From Ornithinimicrobium sp. (GTDB lineage: Bacteria > Actinomycetota > Actinomycetes > Actinomycetales > Dermatophilaceae): a stretch of 64,000 bases of DNA. Shown one piece after another: positions 1 to 8,608 of the stretch. Every line of letters begins with the position of its first letter. Positions within the stretch are counted from its first letter, which is position 1. The translations under genes were made by a program, and so were the position numbers. The stretch lies in the NCBI RefSeq assembly GCF_030537745.1, contig NZ_JAUNVI010000002.1, positions 1-64,000 on the forward strand. Direction: 5' to 3'. The notes below the pieces were generated by a model. That model was given only the letters and a program-made list of their open reading frames with translations. It ran no database searches and was not told the DNA's origin.

Positions 1-1
1 G

Positions 2-85
2 TGTCCGGAGGGGGACTTGAACCCCCACGCCCGCTAAGGGCACTAGCACCTCAAGCTAGCGCGTCTGCCATTCCGCCACCCGGAC
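2..85 (-). tRNA. tRNA-Leu (anticodon GAG)
   Basis: On the minus strand the sequence folds as a class II tRNA. The 7-bp acceptor pairs GTCCGGG with TCCGGAC (one G-T wobble). The anticodon stem CTAGC/GCTAG encloses the loop TTGAGGT, giving anticodon GAG for CUC/CUU leucine codons. There is a long variable arm, a T arm GGGGG-TTCAAGT-CCCCC and discriminator A. The window edge prevents judging whether CCA is encoded. A TANNNT hexamer (TAATCT, 130-135) overlapping the dinB stop codon could be its -10 element. Confidence 0.95.
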
Positions 86-132
86 GGGTGTGTGTTGCGC
101 ACTTCGACAAAAGTGGGCAACGACGGCCTAGA

Positions 133-1536
133 TTAGCACGCTGCCGAGGGGGTCTCACGCCAGTCCGGGACCGTCGTTGACGCAAGTCGAGGATCATCCA
201 CCGGGAAGGTCCGGATGGGTCCGGGCGAGGTGCGTGGTCCCTCAAACCTGACCGTGACCCGTCCAAGACCGCTGCCCCACACCCAGCCCGCACCGTGATC
301 TGCGTGCCGCACGTCCTGCCCGGTCCTCCACCCTGACCGCACCCGGGTCGCCAGCTCACCGGCGACCTCAGCCCCCTGTGGTTCCTCTGCAGTCTCGATC
401 ACCCCTCGCACGTCCGGCAGGTCCAGGACGTCCTGTGGGTATGCGGTGCCCCTCCCCTCGAACTCCAACTCCTCCTGCGCGTGCCCGGTGAGCCCAGAGA
501 CACCCAAGCCCAGGAGGCGCAACCCCCCGGTGACGTCGAGGCCGGCCAGCAGACGTCGACCCTCCCGCAGGATCACAGCGTCGTCACCGGTCGCAAACGG
601 CAGCGACGACGCGCGGGTCTGCGTGCTGAAATCGTGGTGCCTGGCCTTGACCGTGATCGTCCGAGCGAAGAGCTCCGCCGAGCCGAGACGTGCGGCGACC
701 TTGGCAGACATGCGCAACAGCTCGGTCTGCAGGAAGTGCGGGTCAGTGATGTCCGTCTCGAAGGTCTCCTCCACGGAGATGCTCTTGGCCTCCCGCTCGG
801 CCACGACCTCGCGCTCGTCCTGGGCCATGGCCAGGGCGTGCAGCCCGGCGCCATGGGAGGTCCCGAAGATCGCGACGAGATCGGCCTGCGACACCTTTGC
901 CAGATCGCCGACGCTCTCGATCCCGAAGGTCCGCAGGCGGGCCGCCGTCGCAGGCCCCACGCCCGCGATTGCCCGCACTGACATGGGGTGCAAGATCTCC
1001 AGCTCGGTGCCCGGGCGCAGGATGGTCCGACCCCCCGGTTTGTCCATCTCGCTGGCCAGCTTGGCCATCATCTTGGAGGTCGCCACTCCGACGGAGGCGG
1101 TCAGCCCGCCGGTCGCCGCGCGGATCTCCTCCACCAACTCCCTTGTCCAGGACTCCAGCCGACCCTCTGCCCAACCGGGTGGGTCAGTGGCGATCGACAG
1201 GTCGACATACGCCTCGTCCACCGACACCTGCTCGACCAGCGGGGAGCGGGTGCGCAGGATCTCCATCACGACCAACGAACTGGCCCGGTAGGCCTCAAAT
1301 CGCGGTGACAGGAACGCAGTCCCCGACGGGCATCGCCGCCGCGCCTCGACGGTGGGCATCGCGGAGCGCGCGCCATACGTGCGGGCCTCATACGATGCCG
1401 TCGCGACCACGCCTCGACCGCCCGTGCCACCGACCACCACCGGTTTGCCTCGCAGGGACGGCTTGTCCCGCTGCTCGACCGCGGCGAAAAACGCATCCAG
1501 GTCCAGGTGCATGATGCACCGCTGGCCGGACGACAT
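133..1536 (-). CDS. dinB: DNA polymerase IV (Y-family translesion polymerase)
   Basis: Error-prone Y-family polymerase that extends past damaged template bases. The N-terminus carries the catalytic MHLDLDAFF block, and SVDEAYVDLS supplies the second pair of acidic metal ligands at about residue 110. Helix-hairpin-helix thumb residues (IAGVGPATAARL) and a little-finger domain follow. The chosen ATG gives 467 residues and lies 8 codons before the conserved MHLDLD. The frame stays open further upstream, but that extension has no family similarity. The roughly 110-residue tail after the little finger is longer than in E. coli and may be a lineage-specific extension. No LexA-type (GAACN4GTTC-like) box is visible upstream; a different palindrome touches the start. 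The start has no clear Shine-Dalgarno sequence. Confidence 0.93.
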   Translation of the reverse strand: MSSGQRCIMHLDLDAFFAAVEQRDKPSLRGKPVVVGGTGGRGVVATASYEARTYGARSAMPTVEARRRCPSGTAFLSPRFEAYRASSLVVMEILRTRSPLVEQVSVDEAYVDLSIATDPPGWAEGRLESWTRELVEEIRAATGGLTASVGVATSKMMAKLASEMDKPGGRTILRPGTELEILHPMSVRAIAGVGPATAARLRTFGIESVGDLAKVSQADLVAIFGTSHGAGLHALAMAQDEREVVAEREAKSISVEETFETDITDPHFLQTELLRMSAKVAARLGSAELFARTITVKARHHDFSTQTRASSLPFATGDDAVILREGRRLLAGLDVTGGLRLLGLGVSGLTGHAQEELEFEGRGTAYPQDVLDLPDVRGVIETAEEPQGAEVAGELATRVRSGWRTGQDVRHADHGAGWVWGSGLGRVTVRFEGPRTSPGPIRTFPVDDPRLASTTVPDWRETPSAAC

Positions 1537-1537
1537 G

Positions 1538-1550
1538 GGCACACTGTGCC
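1538..1550. promoter_or_regulatory. 13-bp palindrome at the dinB start
   Basis: GGCACA-C-TGTGCC is a perfect inverted repeat one base upstream of the dinB start codon. It overlaps the hexamer CACAGT that lies six bases before the ATG and could act as a -10 element. A protein bound here would block dinB initiation. The candidate rests on symmetry and position only. Confidence 0.3.
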
Positions 1551-1608
1551 ATGCTCGTCCGGCAACGCTGCAGCGCCACCAGGCCCGCAACTCCTCACAA
1601 CCGGTGGG

Positions 1609-1620
1609 TAGGGTCGAAGC
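1609..1620 (+). promoter_or_regulatory. Predicted leaderless promoter (-10) of the PEBP gene
   Basis: TAGGGT followed by six bases (CGAAGC) and then the ATG. Transcription starting 7 bases after the -10 element would begin on the A of the start codon. There is no Shine-Dalgarno sequence. The same TAAGGT-CGAAGC-ATG arrangement recurs before tkt. Confidence 0.5.
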
Positions 1621-2151
1621 ATGAGCCTGGACCGCACCTACCCACCGCACCCGTTGGATCACCTGCCCGCCGCACCGGCCACCCTGAGTGTGACCAGCGA
1701 CGACTTCAACGATGGCGATCCACTGCCGAAGAGCGCCGGCTACGGCGCTGGCAACACTTCCCCTCAGTTGTCCTGGAGCGGTGCGCCGGAGGGCACCAAG
1801 TCTTTCCTCCTCCTCTGCCACGACCCCGACGCGCCAGTCATCGGCGGCTTCGGCCACTGGGCGGTGCTCGGCATCCCCGCCGACGTCCACTCCCTGGCCG
1901 CCGGAGCCGGGTCCCTCGGCAATCCCCTGGGCGCTGGCGCCATCACGCTAGCCAACGACTACGGGACACGCGACTTCGGTGGCGCCGCACCACCCGTGGG
2001 CGACCCGGCGCACCGCTATATCTTCACGGTCTGGGCACTGGACACTGACCAGACGGGGCTTGACTCGAGCACCTCGATCGCCAAGGCGCAGTTCGCCACG
2101 CTCGGCAACGTCCTGGCCCGCGGCTCCCTCACGGGCACCTACGCCTTGTGA
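1621..2151 (+). CDS. YbhB/YbcL (PEBP/Raf kinase inhibitor-like) family protein
   Basis: A 176-residue member of the bacterial phosphatidylethanolamine-binding-protein-like family. Family hallmarks are visible: SPQLSWSGAPEGTKSF near residue 50, then CHDPDAP, the ligand-site segment GHWAVLGIP near residue 80, and ANDYGTRDFGG-PP-HRYIFTVWALD. No signal peptide is present, so it is probably cytoplasmic. The bacterial role is unclear; ligand or kinase-modulating functions have been proposed for relatives. The gene is divergent from dinB and overlaps the next gene by GTGA, so the two are probably translated together. Confidence 0.88.
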   Translation: MSLDRTYPPHPLDHLPAAPATLSVTSDDFNDGDPLPKSAGYGAGNTSPQLSWSGAPEGTKSFLLLCHDPDAPVIGGFGHWAVLGIPADVHSLAAGAGSLGNPLGAGAITLANDYGTRDFGGAAPPVGDPAHRYIFTVWALDTDQTGLDSSTSIAKAQFATLGNVLARGSLTGTYAL

Positions 2152-2693
2152 GGCTCGACTGGGTCCCGGCCCTGGACCGTCCGGACCTGCTCGCCGAGCC
2201 GACGCGCTCTGCGCTACAGGCACTGGACGACGCAAGCCAGGTGGACGTATCCGCCGTCGAGGTCGCCGAGATCGACCCGAGCCTGGCAGACACCGCCGCG
2301 CTGGTGGCGGCGAGCGGCCTGGACCTAGCCGACATGGCCAACTGCATCGTCATCGACGGGGCACGAGGCGGGCAGGAGCGCGTCTGTGCCGCCCTCGTGC
2401 TGGGCACGACGCGAGCCGACGTCAACAAGGTGATCCGCAAGCGTCTGGATGTGCGCAAGTGCTCGTTCATGTCGATGGATGAGGCGGTGTCTCGCACCGG
2501 TATGCAGCACGGCGGGATCACCCCGATCGGTGTCCCGAGCACCTGGCCGGTGCTCGTCGACTCTCGCGTGGTGGAGCGGGCGATGATCGTGATCGGCTCA
2601 GGGGTGCGACGGTCCAAACTGCGGCTGCCAGGGCGTCTCGCCGCGCACCTACACGGCGTCGAGGTCATCGAGGGACTGGCCCTAGCGGTCTGA
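2148..2693 (+). CDS. YbaK/EbsC-type aminoacyl-tRNA deacylase
   Basis: A 181-residue protein with the YbaK/ProX editing fold. The family hydrolyses mischarged tRNAs such as Cys-tRNA(Pro) or Ala-tRNA(Pro). Visible signatures are ANCIVIDG (strand with the pocket), the lysine-rich KVIRKRLDVRKCSF, the segment TGMQHGGITPIGVP and the closing IVIGSGVRRSKLRLPG. GTG is the start and overlaps the preceding stop by GTGA, indicating translational coupling. Its end overlaps the convergent methyltransferase gene by 12 bases. Substrate specificity cannot be read from the sequence. Confidence 0.85.
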   Translation: MRLDWVPALDRPDLLAEPTRSALQALDDASQVDVSAVEVAEIDPSLADTAALVAASGLDLADMANCIVIDGARGGQERVCAALVLGTTRADVNKVIRKRLDVRKCSFMSMDEAVSRTGMQHGGITPIGVPSTWPVLVDSRVVERAMIVIGSGVRRSKLRLPGRLAAHLHGVEVIEGLALAV

Positions 2694-3545
2694 AGCGATC
2701 CTCGGGCGGAGGGCCCAGAACGCGACCGCGGAGGCCGCCGCCACATTGAGCGAGTCCACTCCCCCGCCCATCGGGATCTTCAGGACCAGGTCGGCCGCCT
2801 CGACGGTGCGTGCTGAAAGACCATCGCCCTCGGTGCCCAGCACCAGGGCCAGTCGCTGGGGTGGGCGGCGCTCGAGGTCGTCCAGGCTCACCGCGTCCTC
2901 CGACAGCGCCAGCGCCGCCACCGTGAAGCCCATCTCCTGCAGCACCCCGACCCCTCCCGGCCAGGGGTCGATCCGGGTCCACGACACCTGGAAGACGGCG
3001 CCCATAGAGACCCGCACGCTGCGACGGTAGAACGGGTCTGCGCACCGGGGGGTCACCAGGACCGCATCGATCCCGAGGGCGGCCGCTGAACGAAAGGCGG
3101 CGCCAACGTTGGTGTGGTCGACGATGTCCTCCAGCACGACCACCCGTCGTGCCCCGGCCATCACCGACTCCAGCGACGGCAGGGACGGGCGGTGCATGGC
3201 CGCCAGCATCCCCCGGTGCAGGTGATAGCCCGTCAACGCCTCCGCGACCGGTGCAGGCACGACAAAGACAGGTGCGTCCTGCTCGGCCGCCGTCTCCAGC
3301 AGGTCGGGCCACTCCTCGATCCAACGGGGCGTCATGAGCAACGACCGCACCCGGTGCCCGGCTGTCAGCGCCCGGCGGATCACCTTCTCCGACTCGGCCA
3401 TATAGAGGCCGCGCTCCGGCTCCAGCACCCGGCGCAGTGCGACGTCGGTCAGCGAGACGTAATCCCGCAGCCGCGGGTCCCCCGGGTCGGCCACCCAGGT
3501 GCAGCCGGACGGCAAGCGCTGCCCCGGCTCATCAGCTGGGCTCAT
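2682..3545 (-). CDS. TrmH/SpoU-family RNA 2'-O-methyltransferase
   Basis: A 287-residue SPOUT-class methyltransferase acting on tRNA or rRNA ribose. The N-terminal 100 residues form an RNA-binding substrate domain (LTDVALRR-LEPERGLYMAESEKVIRRAL). The knot domain carries motif 1 (LEDIVDHTNVGAAFRSAAALG), motif 2 (LVLGTEGDGLS) and motif 3 (IPMGGGVDSLNVAAASAVAFW), including the catalytic Asn and Arg. The ATG chosen overlaps the upstream permease stop by ATGA; the open frame extends further but without similarity. It is the last gene of a three-gene overlapping unit with the TauE permease and the ABC ATPase. The target nucleotide is unknown. Confidence 0.88.
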   Translation of the reverse strand: MSPADEPGQRLPSGCTWVADPGDPRLRDYVSLTDVALRRVLEPERGLYMAESEKVIRRALTAGHRVRSLLMTPRWIEEWPDLLETAAEQDAPVFVVPAPVAEALTGYHLHRGMLAAMHRPSLPSLESVMAGARRVVVLEDIVDHTNVGAAFRSAAALGIDAVLVTPRCADPFYRRSVRVSMGAVFQVSWTRIDPWPGGVGVLQEMGFTVAALALSEDAVSLDDLERRPPQRLALVLGTEGDGLSARTVEAADLVLKIPMGGGVDSLNVAAASAVAFWALRPRIASDR

Positions 3546-4306
3546 GTGACGAGCAGGAAGATGATCGCGGTGACGCCGACGACGACGATCACCAGACGCA
3601 GCACCCAGGGGGCCATGGCCTTGCCGATGCGGGCACCGATGAGACCGCCGAGGATGGAGCCGATGCCGACGAGCAGCACGATCGTCCAGTCCACCTGGCT
3701 CGGGTCGACGATCAGGAAGACCATGGCTGCCACGAAGTTGACGATCGCTCCGAGGACGTTCTTGATGCCGTTCATCTGCTGCAGTCCCAGGGGCAGCAGG
3801 ATGCTCATCAGACCCAACAGCAGGACGCCCTGCGCGGCCCCAAAATACCCGCCATACATCCCGGCAAACACGACACCGAGGATGAGCGCCACCCACCGAC
3901 CCCGGGTGACGGCCTCCACGTGGTGCGACGCCGCCCACCTGGACAGACGCGGTCCGAGCACGACGAGCACCAGCGCGAGCAGGATCAGGATCGGCACGAT
4001 CGCCTCAAAGGCCGCCGCCGGCAGCACGAGGAGCAGCAGCGCCCCGATGATGGAGCCCACGAAGCTAGCCGGCGCCAGCCGTCGCAGCATCGGCCCAAGG
4101 GACCGCAGCTCGCTGCGATAGCCCCACGCACCGGTCACCCCGCCGGGCACCAGCCCGAGGCTGTTGGAAATGTTGGCCATCACCGGCGGGTAGCCGAAGA
4201 ACAGCAGCGTCGGAAAGGTGATCAGCGTCCCCGAACCGACGATGGTGTTGATCGTGCCAGCCATGAACCCCGCCAGGATGATGGCGGTGATCTCCCAGAA
4301 ACTCAC
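3542..4306 (-). CDS. TauE/SafE-family membrane permease
   Basis: A 254-residue polytopic protein of the TauE/SafE (DUF81) family, associated with export of sulfite, sulfonates or related anions. About eight hydrophobic segments are visible, with the N-terminal motif AGFMAGTINTIVGSGTLITFP and its second-half counterpart FAGMYGGYFGAAQGVLLL. The start is the GTG of GTG-AGT-TTC-TGG, which overlaps the preceding ABC stop by GTGA; a longer frame upstream has no family similarity. It sits between an ABC ATPase and an RNA methyltransferase, which does not reveal its substrate. Confidence 0.87.
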   Translation of the reverse strand: MSFWEITAIILAGFMAGTINTIVGSGTLITFPTLLFFGYPPVMANISNSLGLVPGGVTGAWGYRSELRSLGPMLRRLAPASFVGSIIGALLLLVLPAAAFEAIVPILILLALVLVVLGPRLSRWAASHHVEAVTRGRWVALILGVVFAGMYGGYFGAAQGVLLLGLMSILLPLGLQQMNGIKNVLGAIVNFVAAMVFLIVDPSQVDWTIVLLVGIGSILGGLIGARIGKAMAPWVLRLVIVVVGVTAIIFLLVT

Positions 4307-5136
4307 GCGAGGTTGCCGGCGGGCACGTGCGACGCCGCGGGGGCCTCCTGGGGACTGGCCGCGCGCGCGGACCACCTGTTGCCGTGGCGGTCCACCACGA
4401 GAGGTATGTCGAAGGTGCGGCTCAAGTTGTCTGCCGTCAGCGTGACCTCGATCGGGCCGGCTGCGACGACTTCTCCGTCACGCAGCATGAGGATGTCGGT
4501 GAAACCTGGGGGGATCTCCTCGACATGGTGGGTCACGAGCACCATGGCGGGTGCCTCGAGGTCCTCGGCAAGCAGACTGAGCCGACTCACCAGGTCTTCG
4601 CGACCACGCAGGTCGAGCCCCGCGGCCGGCTCGTCGAGCAGCATCAGCTCAGGATCAGTCATCAGCGCACGTGCGATCTGAACACGTTTACGTTCACCCT
4701 CGGACAGCGTGCCGAAGCGGCGCTGGGCAAGATGTGAGACGCCGAGTGCGTCCAGCAGCCCCGCGGCGCGACGCTCGTCGGACTCGTCATACTCCTCACG
4801 CCACCGGCCGAGCACCCCGTAGGCAGCGGTCACGACCACGTCGCTGACGCGCTCCTCGTCCGGGATCCGGTCCGCGACGGCGGCGCTGGACACGCCGATG
4901 CGGGGACGGAGCTCAAAGACGTCGACCGTGCCCAGCACCTCGCCGAGGACTCCGGCGACGCCGGTCGTGGGGTGCATGCGGGCGGCCGCGAGCTGGAGCA
5001 GGGTCGTCTTGCCGGCGCCGTTGGGGCCGATGACCACCCACCGCTCCCCCTCCTCGACGGACCAGGTGACGTCCCGTAGGAGGTCAGAGGTGCCACGGCG
5101 CACACCTACACCGGCAAATTCGAGGACGTCGCTCAT
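4303..5136 (-). CDS. ABC transporter ATP-binding protein
   Basis: A 277-residue single nucleotide-binding domain. Walker A GPNGAGKTT lies near residue 40, the signature LSEGERKRVQIARAL near 145, Walker B LMLLDEPAAGLD near 168, and a switch histidine in VLVTHHVEEIP. No cognate permease adjoins it; the neighbouring TauE protein is not an ABC permease, so the partner may be elsewhere. The arrangement resembles solitary ATPases of the ModF/YlmA type. A TAGAGT hexamer (5145-5150) lies eight bases before the ATG and no Shine-Dalgarno sequence is seen, suggesting a nearly leaderless mRNA. First gene of a three-gene overlapping unit. Confidence 0.87.
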   Translation of the reverse strand: MSDVLEFAGVGVRRGTSDLLRDVTWSVEEGERWVVIGPNGAGKTTLLQLAAARMHPTTGVAGVLGEVLGTVDVFELRPRIGVSSAAVADRIPDEERVSDVVVTAAYGVLGRWREEYDESDERRAAGLLDALGVSHLAQRRFGTLSEGERKRVQIARALMTDPELMLLDEPAAGLDLRGREDLVSRLSLLAEDLEAPAMVLVTHHVEEIPPGFTDILMLRDGEVVAAGPIEVTLTADNLSRTFDIPLVVDRHGNRWSARAASPQEAPAASHVPAGNLA

Positions 5137-5179
5137 GATCGCCCACTCTAGCGACGTGACAGTGCCTACCATCGACGAC

Positions 5180-5944
5180 ATGTCCGAGCATGAGCTGCCA
5201 GCCAGCATTCGCGTCGCCCTGTGGGCGACCGCAGCCCTCGGCGGACGCGTGCCGCAGCGTGAGGTGCCCCGACGCGCACTGCCGGACATCGACGACTGTG
5301 TCGGCCTCCTGGAACCCCTCGAACTGTGGGCCTCGCTCGGGGAGCGCGTGGTGCTGGCGGCCCTACCTCGGCCCGGCGATGTGACCGGTATGCCGAGAGG
5401 CTCGGTCGAGCTGCTCGCTGCGGCGACTCAGTCGCGGGAGTGCGTGTATGTCCCCGGCGTCGGAGGGGCGCTGGTGCCGACGCTGAGCACCTTCGGGCCG
5501 GTGGGTGACCAGGGCTGGCTGGCACAGTGGGCCTCCTTTGCTGCCGAGCCGGTCCCGACGCACCGCGTCGAGGCGCTCGACCTGGGTCGCATAGAGCTGT
5601 CTTTGCGGACCGAGCTCGCTGAGCTGACCGACCAACTGATCTCCGCGGGGGCTCCGCCGTTCGGCTCGGCGGCCGAGCGGGGCGCGTCACGGGCTCGCTC
5701 ACATCTGGGCGCCGCCAGGTGGGGGGTCCCGGAGGGGCTGCCTCCGAGGGCGTTGCGAGTCATCAACCTGGCCGGGAGCGTGCTTGCCCTGACGGACGCC
5801 GGTCTGGATGCCGTGACAGCGTCGCTGGACGCCTCCACCACGGCCAGCCGCACGCAACTGCTCCATCGGATCGCCGCGCATGCATCCTCGGCCCTGGCCG
5901 ATGCCACCAACGCCGCGGCCCTTCACCTGGCCTTCCGGTCCTGA
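5180..5944 (+). CDS. Conserved hypothetical protein
   Basis: A 254-residue soluble protein that I do not recognise. It is rich in Ala and Leu with no membrane segment or signal peptide. Its second half is mostly helical (LSLRTELAELTDQLISAG; LLHRIAAHASSALADATNAAAL). The first 60 residues contain paired basic residues but no clear helix-turn-helix. The ATG is supported by TACCAT (5167-5172) seven bases upstream, a probable leaderless -10 element. It is divergent from the ABC ATPase and convergent with glgM. Confidence 0.7.
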   Translation: MSEHELPASIRVALWATAALGGRVPQREVPRRALPDIDDCVGLLEPLELWASLGERVVLAALPRPGDVTGMPRGSVELLAAATQSRECVYVPGVGGALVPTLSTFGPVGDQGWLAQWASFAAEPVPTHRVEALDLGRIELSLRTELAELTDQLISAGAPPFGSAAERGASRARSHLGAARWGVPEGLPPRALRVINLAGSVLALTDAGLDAVTASLDASTTASRTQLLHRIAAHASSALADATNAAALHLAFRS

Positions 5945-5958
5945 CCGGCCCTCTCAGT

Positions 5959-5987
5959 AGGCGTGCGCGCGGGCTGGCGGCACGCCT
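5959..5987. terminator. Candidate bidirectional terminator hairpin
   Basis: AGGCGTGC and GCACGCCT form an 8-bp stem around a 13-base loop between the convergent hypothetical gene and glgM. There is no T-tract on either side, as is common for actinobacterial terminators. Confidence 0.4.
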
Positions 5988-6023
5988 GCTCGCCGCCCCT
6001 GCGGACCGGACGGGCCGAAGTGT

Positions 6024-7259
6024 TCAGAGCTGCGGCGAGCGACCCTCCAGGACGGCCCGGTAGACCTCCAGGGTCCGCTCGGCAATGGTCGTCCAGCTAA
6101 AGCTCTCCACGGCGCGCTGACGTCCGGCCTCACCGCGACGGGCGGCCTCCGCCGGGTCCGACAGCGCGGCGACGAGCGCAGCACCCAGCTCGGCGACGAA
6201 TTTCTCCTCGTCCACCGGCGTGCCGGTGCCGTCCTGCACCTGCTCGATCGGCACCAGCCAGCCCGTCTCACCATCTACCACGACCTCGGGGATACCGCCC
6301 GTGGCCGTCGCCACCACCGGCGCCCCGCAGGCCATGGCTTCGAGGTTGACGATGCCCAGCGGCTCATAGACCGAGGGGCACATGAAGACGGTCGCGTGCG
6401 AGAGCACCGCGATCACCTTGTTGCGCGGCAGCATCTCCCCGATCCACACGACGGGGGCCGCCCCTTGCCCCCGGTCAGACCGGAGCTGGTCGACCAGACC
6501 GATGACCTCCGCCTCGATCTCGGGGGTGTCCGGTGCTCCCGCGAGCAGCACGATCTGCACGTCGTCCTCGAGCTGGCGCAGCGCGCGCAGCAGATAGGGC
6601 AGCCCCTTCTGCCGGGTGATTCGCCCCAGGAAGACGGCGGTCCGCGCGGACGGATCCAGTCCCTGGGAACGCACGAAGTCTGCGGCCTGCGCAGACGTGT
6701 CGCGCTGCCAGAGGGCAGAGTCGATCCCGTTGTGGACCACGTGCACCTTCGCCGGGTCGACCGATGGGTAAGACCTCAGGATGTCCTCGCGCATGCCCGC
6801 TGACACCGCGACGATCCCCGCCGCACCCTCGTAGGCCACCTTCTCCGCCATGGAGGAGACGCCATACCCGCCGCCGAGCTGTTCGGCCTTCCACGGCCGC
6901 ATCGGCTCCAGGGAGTGCGCGCTGATCACGTGCGGGATCCCGGCCAGGAGCGCCCCCAGGTGGCCGCCCAAGTTGGCGTACCAGGTGTGTGAGTGCACCA
7001 GGTCCGCGCCGCCGGCGGCCACGTCGCGCGCCATCAGCAGGTCGACCCCGAGCGTCCTAAGCGCACTGTTGGCGTCCTCCAGGCCCGCGGGCACGGCATA
7101 CCCCGTGGTCATGTCTTCCTCGACCGGGTCGTCGAAGGCCCGCACCTGCACCTGCACCCCGTCCACGGCACGCAGCGCCCGGGTCAGCTCGGCGACATGC
7201 ACCCCGGCCCCTCCATAAATGTGGGGCGGGTATTCACGGGTCAGGATGTCGATGCGCAC
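6024..7259 (-). CDS. glgM: Alpha-maltose-1-phosphate synthase / glycogen synthase (GT4)
   Basis: A 411-residue GT-B glycosyltransferase. In actinobacteria this branch (GlgA/GlgM, Rv1212c type) joins ADP-glucose and glucose-1-phosphate to make maltose-1-phosphate for GlgE-dependent alpha-glucan synthesis; older annotations call it glycogen synthase. The N-terminal domain has LTREYPPHIYGGAGVHV. The C-terminal domain has the nucleotide-sugar site FLGRITRQKGLPYLLRAL near residue 205 and the GT4 motif VYEPLGIVNLEAMACGAPVVAT near 305. The GTG start is chosen because TAGGTT lies exactly six bases upstream; an ATG one codon earlier is the alternative. It is divergent from glgC, which supplies ADP-glucose. 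Confidence 0.9.
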   Translation of the reverse strand: MRIDILTREYPPHIYGGAGVHVAELTRALRAVDGVQVQVRAFDDPVEEDMTTGYAVPAGLEDANSALRTLGVDLLMARDVAAGGADLVHSHTWYANLGGHLGALLAGIPHVISAHSLEPMRPWKAEQLGGGYGVSSMAEKVAYEGAAGIVAVSAGMREDILRSYPSVDPAKVHVVHNGIDSALWQRDTSAQAADFVRSQGLDPSARTAVFLGRITRQKGLPYLLRALRQLEDDVQIVLLAGAPDTPEIEAEVIGLVDQLRSDRGQGAAPVVWIGEMLPRNKVIAVLSHATVFMCPSVYEPLGIVNLEAMACGAPVVATATGGIPEVVVDGETGWLVPIEQVQDGTGTPVDEEKFVAELGAALVAALSDPAEAARRGEAGRQRAVESFSWTTIAERTLEVYRAVLEGRSPQL

Positions 7260-7263
7260 CATC

Positions 7264-7321
7264 CCAACCTAGTGCTCCGGCACTGCCTCTCGCCAGAGCC
7301 CGTCGTCAGGCTCTAGGTTGG
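7264..7321. promoter_or_regulatory. Divergent leaderless promoters of glgM and glgC
   Basis: CCAACCTAG (7264-7272) and CTAGGTTGG (7313-7321) are perfect inverted arms. Each contains a TAGGTT hexamer six bases before a start codon: ATG of glgC to the right and GTG of glgM to the left. Identical -10 elements facing outward explain the symmetry, and no Shine-Dalgarno sequence is present on either side. The 40 bases between the arms must hold any -35 elements or operators. Confidence 0.5.
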
Positions 7322-7325
7322 ACCC

Positions 7326-8582
7326 ATGGCGGCTCAGCGTGGTTCTCGTGTCAAGGTCCTGGCGATCGTCCTGGCTGGTGGGGAGGGCAAGCGGCTGATG
7401 CCGCTGACGGCCGATCGTGCCAAGCCTGCCGTGCCGTTCGCGGGCATCTACCGGCTCATCGACTTTGCCTTGTCCAACGTCGTCAACTCCGGTTTCCTCA
7501 AGGTCGTCGTGCTCACGCAGTACAAGTCGCACTCCCTCGATGCCCACATCACCAAGACTTGGCGGATGTCGACGCTCCTGGGCAACTACGTTGCCTCGGT
7601 GCCCGCCCAGCAGCGGGTCGGCAAGCATTGGTTCGCCGGGTCGGCCGACGCGATCTACCAGAGTCTCAACCTCGTGCACGACGAGCGCCCGGACATCGTG
7701 GTGGTGGTGGGTGCGGACCACGTCTACCGCATGGACTTCAGCCAGATGGTCCAGCAACACCTCGACAGCGGTGTCGGCTGCACCGTCGCCGCCATCCGCC
7801 AGCCCATCAGGCTGGCCGATCAGTTCGGCGTGATCGAGGTGGACGCGGACGAGCCGCGGCGGATCAGCAAGTTCCGGGAGAAGCCCACCGACCCTGCGGG
7901 CCTGCCGGACTCCCCCGACGAGGTGCTCGCCTCGATGGGCAACTACGTCTTCACTGCTGACGCCCTTGAGGATGCGGTGCGCTCGGACGCCACGGCGGAG
8001 GAGAGCAAGCACGACATGGGTGGCGACATCGTGCCCGCTTTCGTCGCCGCCAACGACGCCTGGGTCTACGACTTCAAGAACAACGAGGTCCCCGGTGCCA
8101 CCGACCGGGACCGCGGATACTGGCGCGACGTGGGGACGATCGACTCCTACTACGACGCGCACATGGACCTCATCTCGGTCCACCCGATCTTCAACCTCTA
8201 CAACGAGGCCTGGCCGATCTACACCAACTACGGCCCCCACCCGCCAGCCAAGTTCGTGCACGGCTCGGGCGACCGGATCGGGCACGCGGTCAACTCCGCC
8301 GTCTCCCCCGGCTGCGTCATCTCAGGCTCGACCGTGTCCGACTCCGTGCTGTCGCCACGAGTCACCGTGCACAGCTTTAGCCACGTCACTCGCTCGGTCC
8401 TGCTGGATCGCGTGCAGATCGGGCGCTCCTGCCAGATCCACCGGGCGATCATCGACAAGGGCGTCTTTGTCCCCGCCGGAGTGCACATCGGCGTCGACCA
8501 CGACCATGACCGGGCGCGCGGCTTCAAGGTGACCGACACCGGCATCGTCGTGGTCGGCAAGGGGTCGGTCATCTCCTCCTAG
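7326..8582 (+). CDS. glgC: Glucose-1-phosphate adenylyltransferase (ADP-glucose pyrophosphorylase)
   Basis: Makes ADP-glucose from glucose-1-phosphate and ATP, the committed step of alpha-glucan synthesis. The 418-residue protein has the nucleotidyltransferase loop [24 protein letters not shown] at residue 16, then [14 protein letters not shown], the sugar-phosphate region KFREKPTDP, and [20 protein letters not shown]-terminal left-handed beta-helix follows ([24 protein letters not shown]). Length matches the family. It is divergent from glgM, the enzyme that consumes its product, with a 66-base shared promoter region. Confidence 0.95.
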   Translation: MAAQRGSRVKVLAIVLAGGEGKRLMPLTADRAKPAVPFAGIYRLIDFALSNVVNSGFLKVVVLTQYKSHSLDAHITKTWRMSTLLGNYVASVPAQQRVGKHWFAGSADAIYQSLNLVHDERPDIVVVVGADHVYRMDFSQMVQQHLDSGVGCTVAAIRQPIRLADQFGVIEVDADEPRRISKFREKPTDPAGLPDSPDEVLASMGNYVFTADALEDAVRSDATAEESKHDMGGDIVPAFVAANDAWVYDFKNNEVPGATDRDRGYWRDVGTIDSYYDAHMDLISVHPIFNLYNEAWPIYTNYGPHPPAKFVHGSGDRIGHAVNSAVSPGCVISGSTVSDSVLSPRVTVHSFSHVTRSVLLDRVQIGRSCQIHRAIIDKGVFVPAGVHIGVDHDHDRARGFKVTDTGIVVVGKGSVISS

Positions 8583-8608
8583 GCTGCCCTGACGCGAGGA
8601 GAGCGGCG

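Noticed and set aside
1..85. tRNA-Leu as an integration site for a mobile element
   Set aside because: No integrase, duplicated tRNA end or compositional shift follows; the adjacent genes are housekeeping.
7269..8285. A 338-codon Val/Asp/His-rich frame antisense to glgC
   Set aside because: Composition is the typical mirror of a GC-rich gene; glgC is unambiguous on the plus strand.
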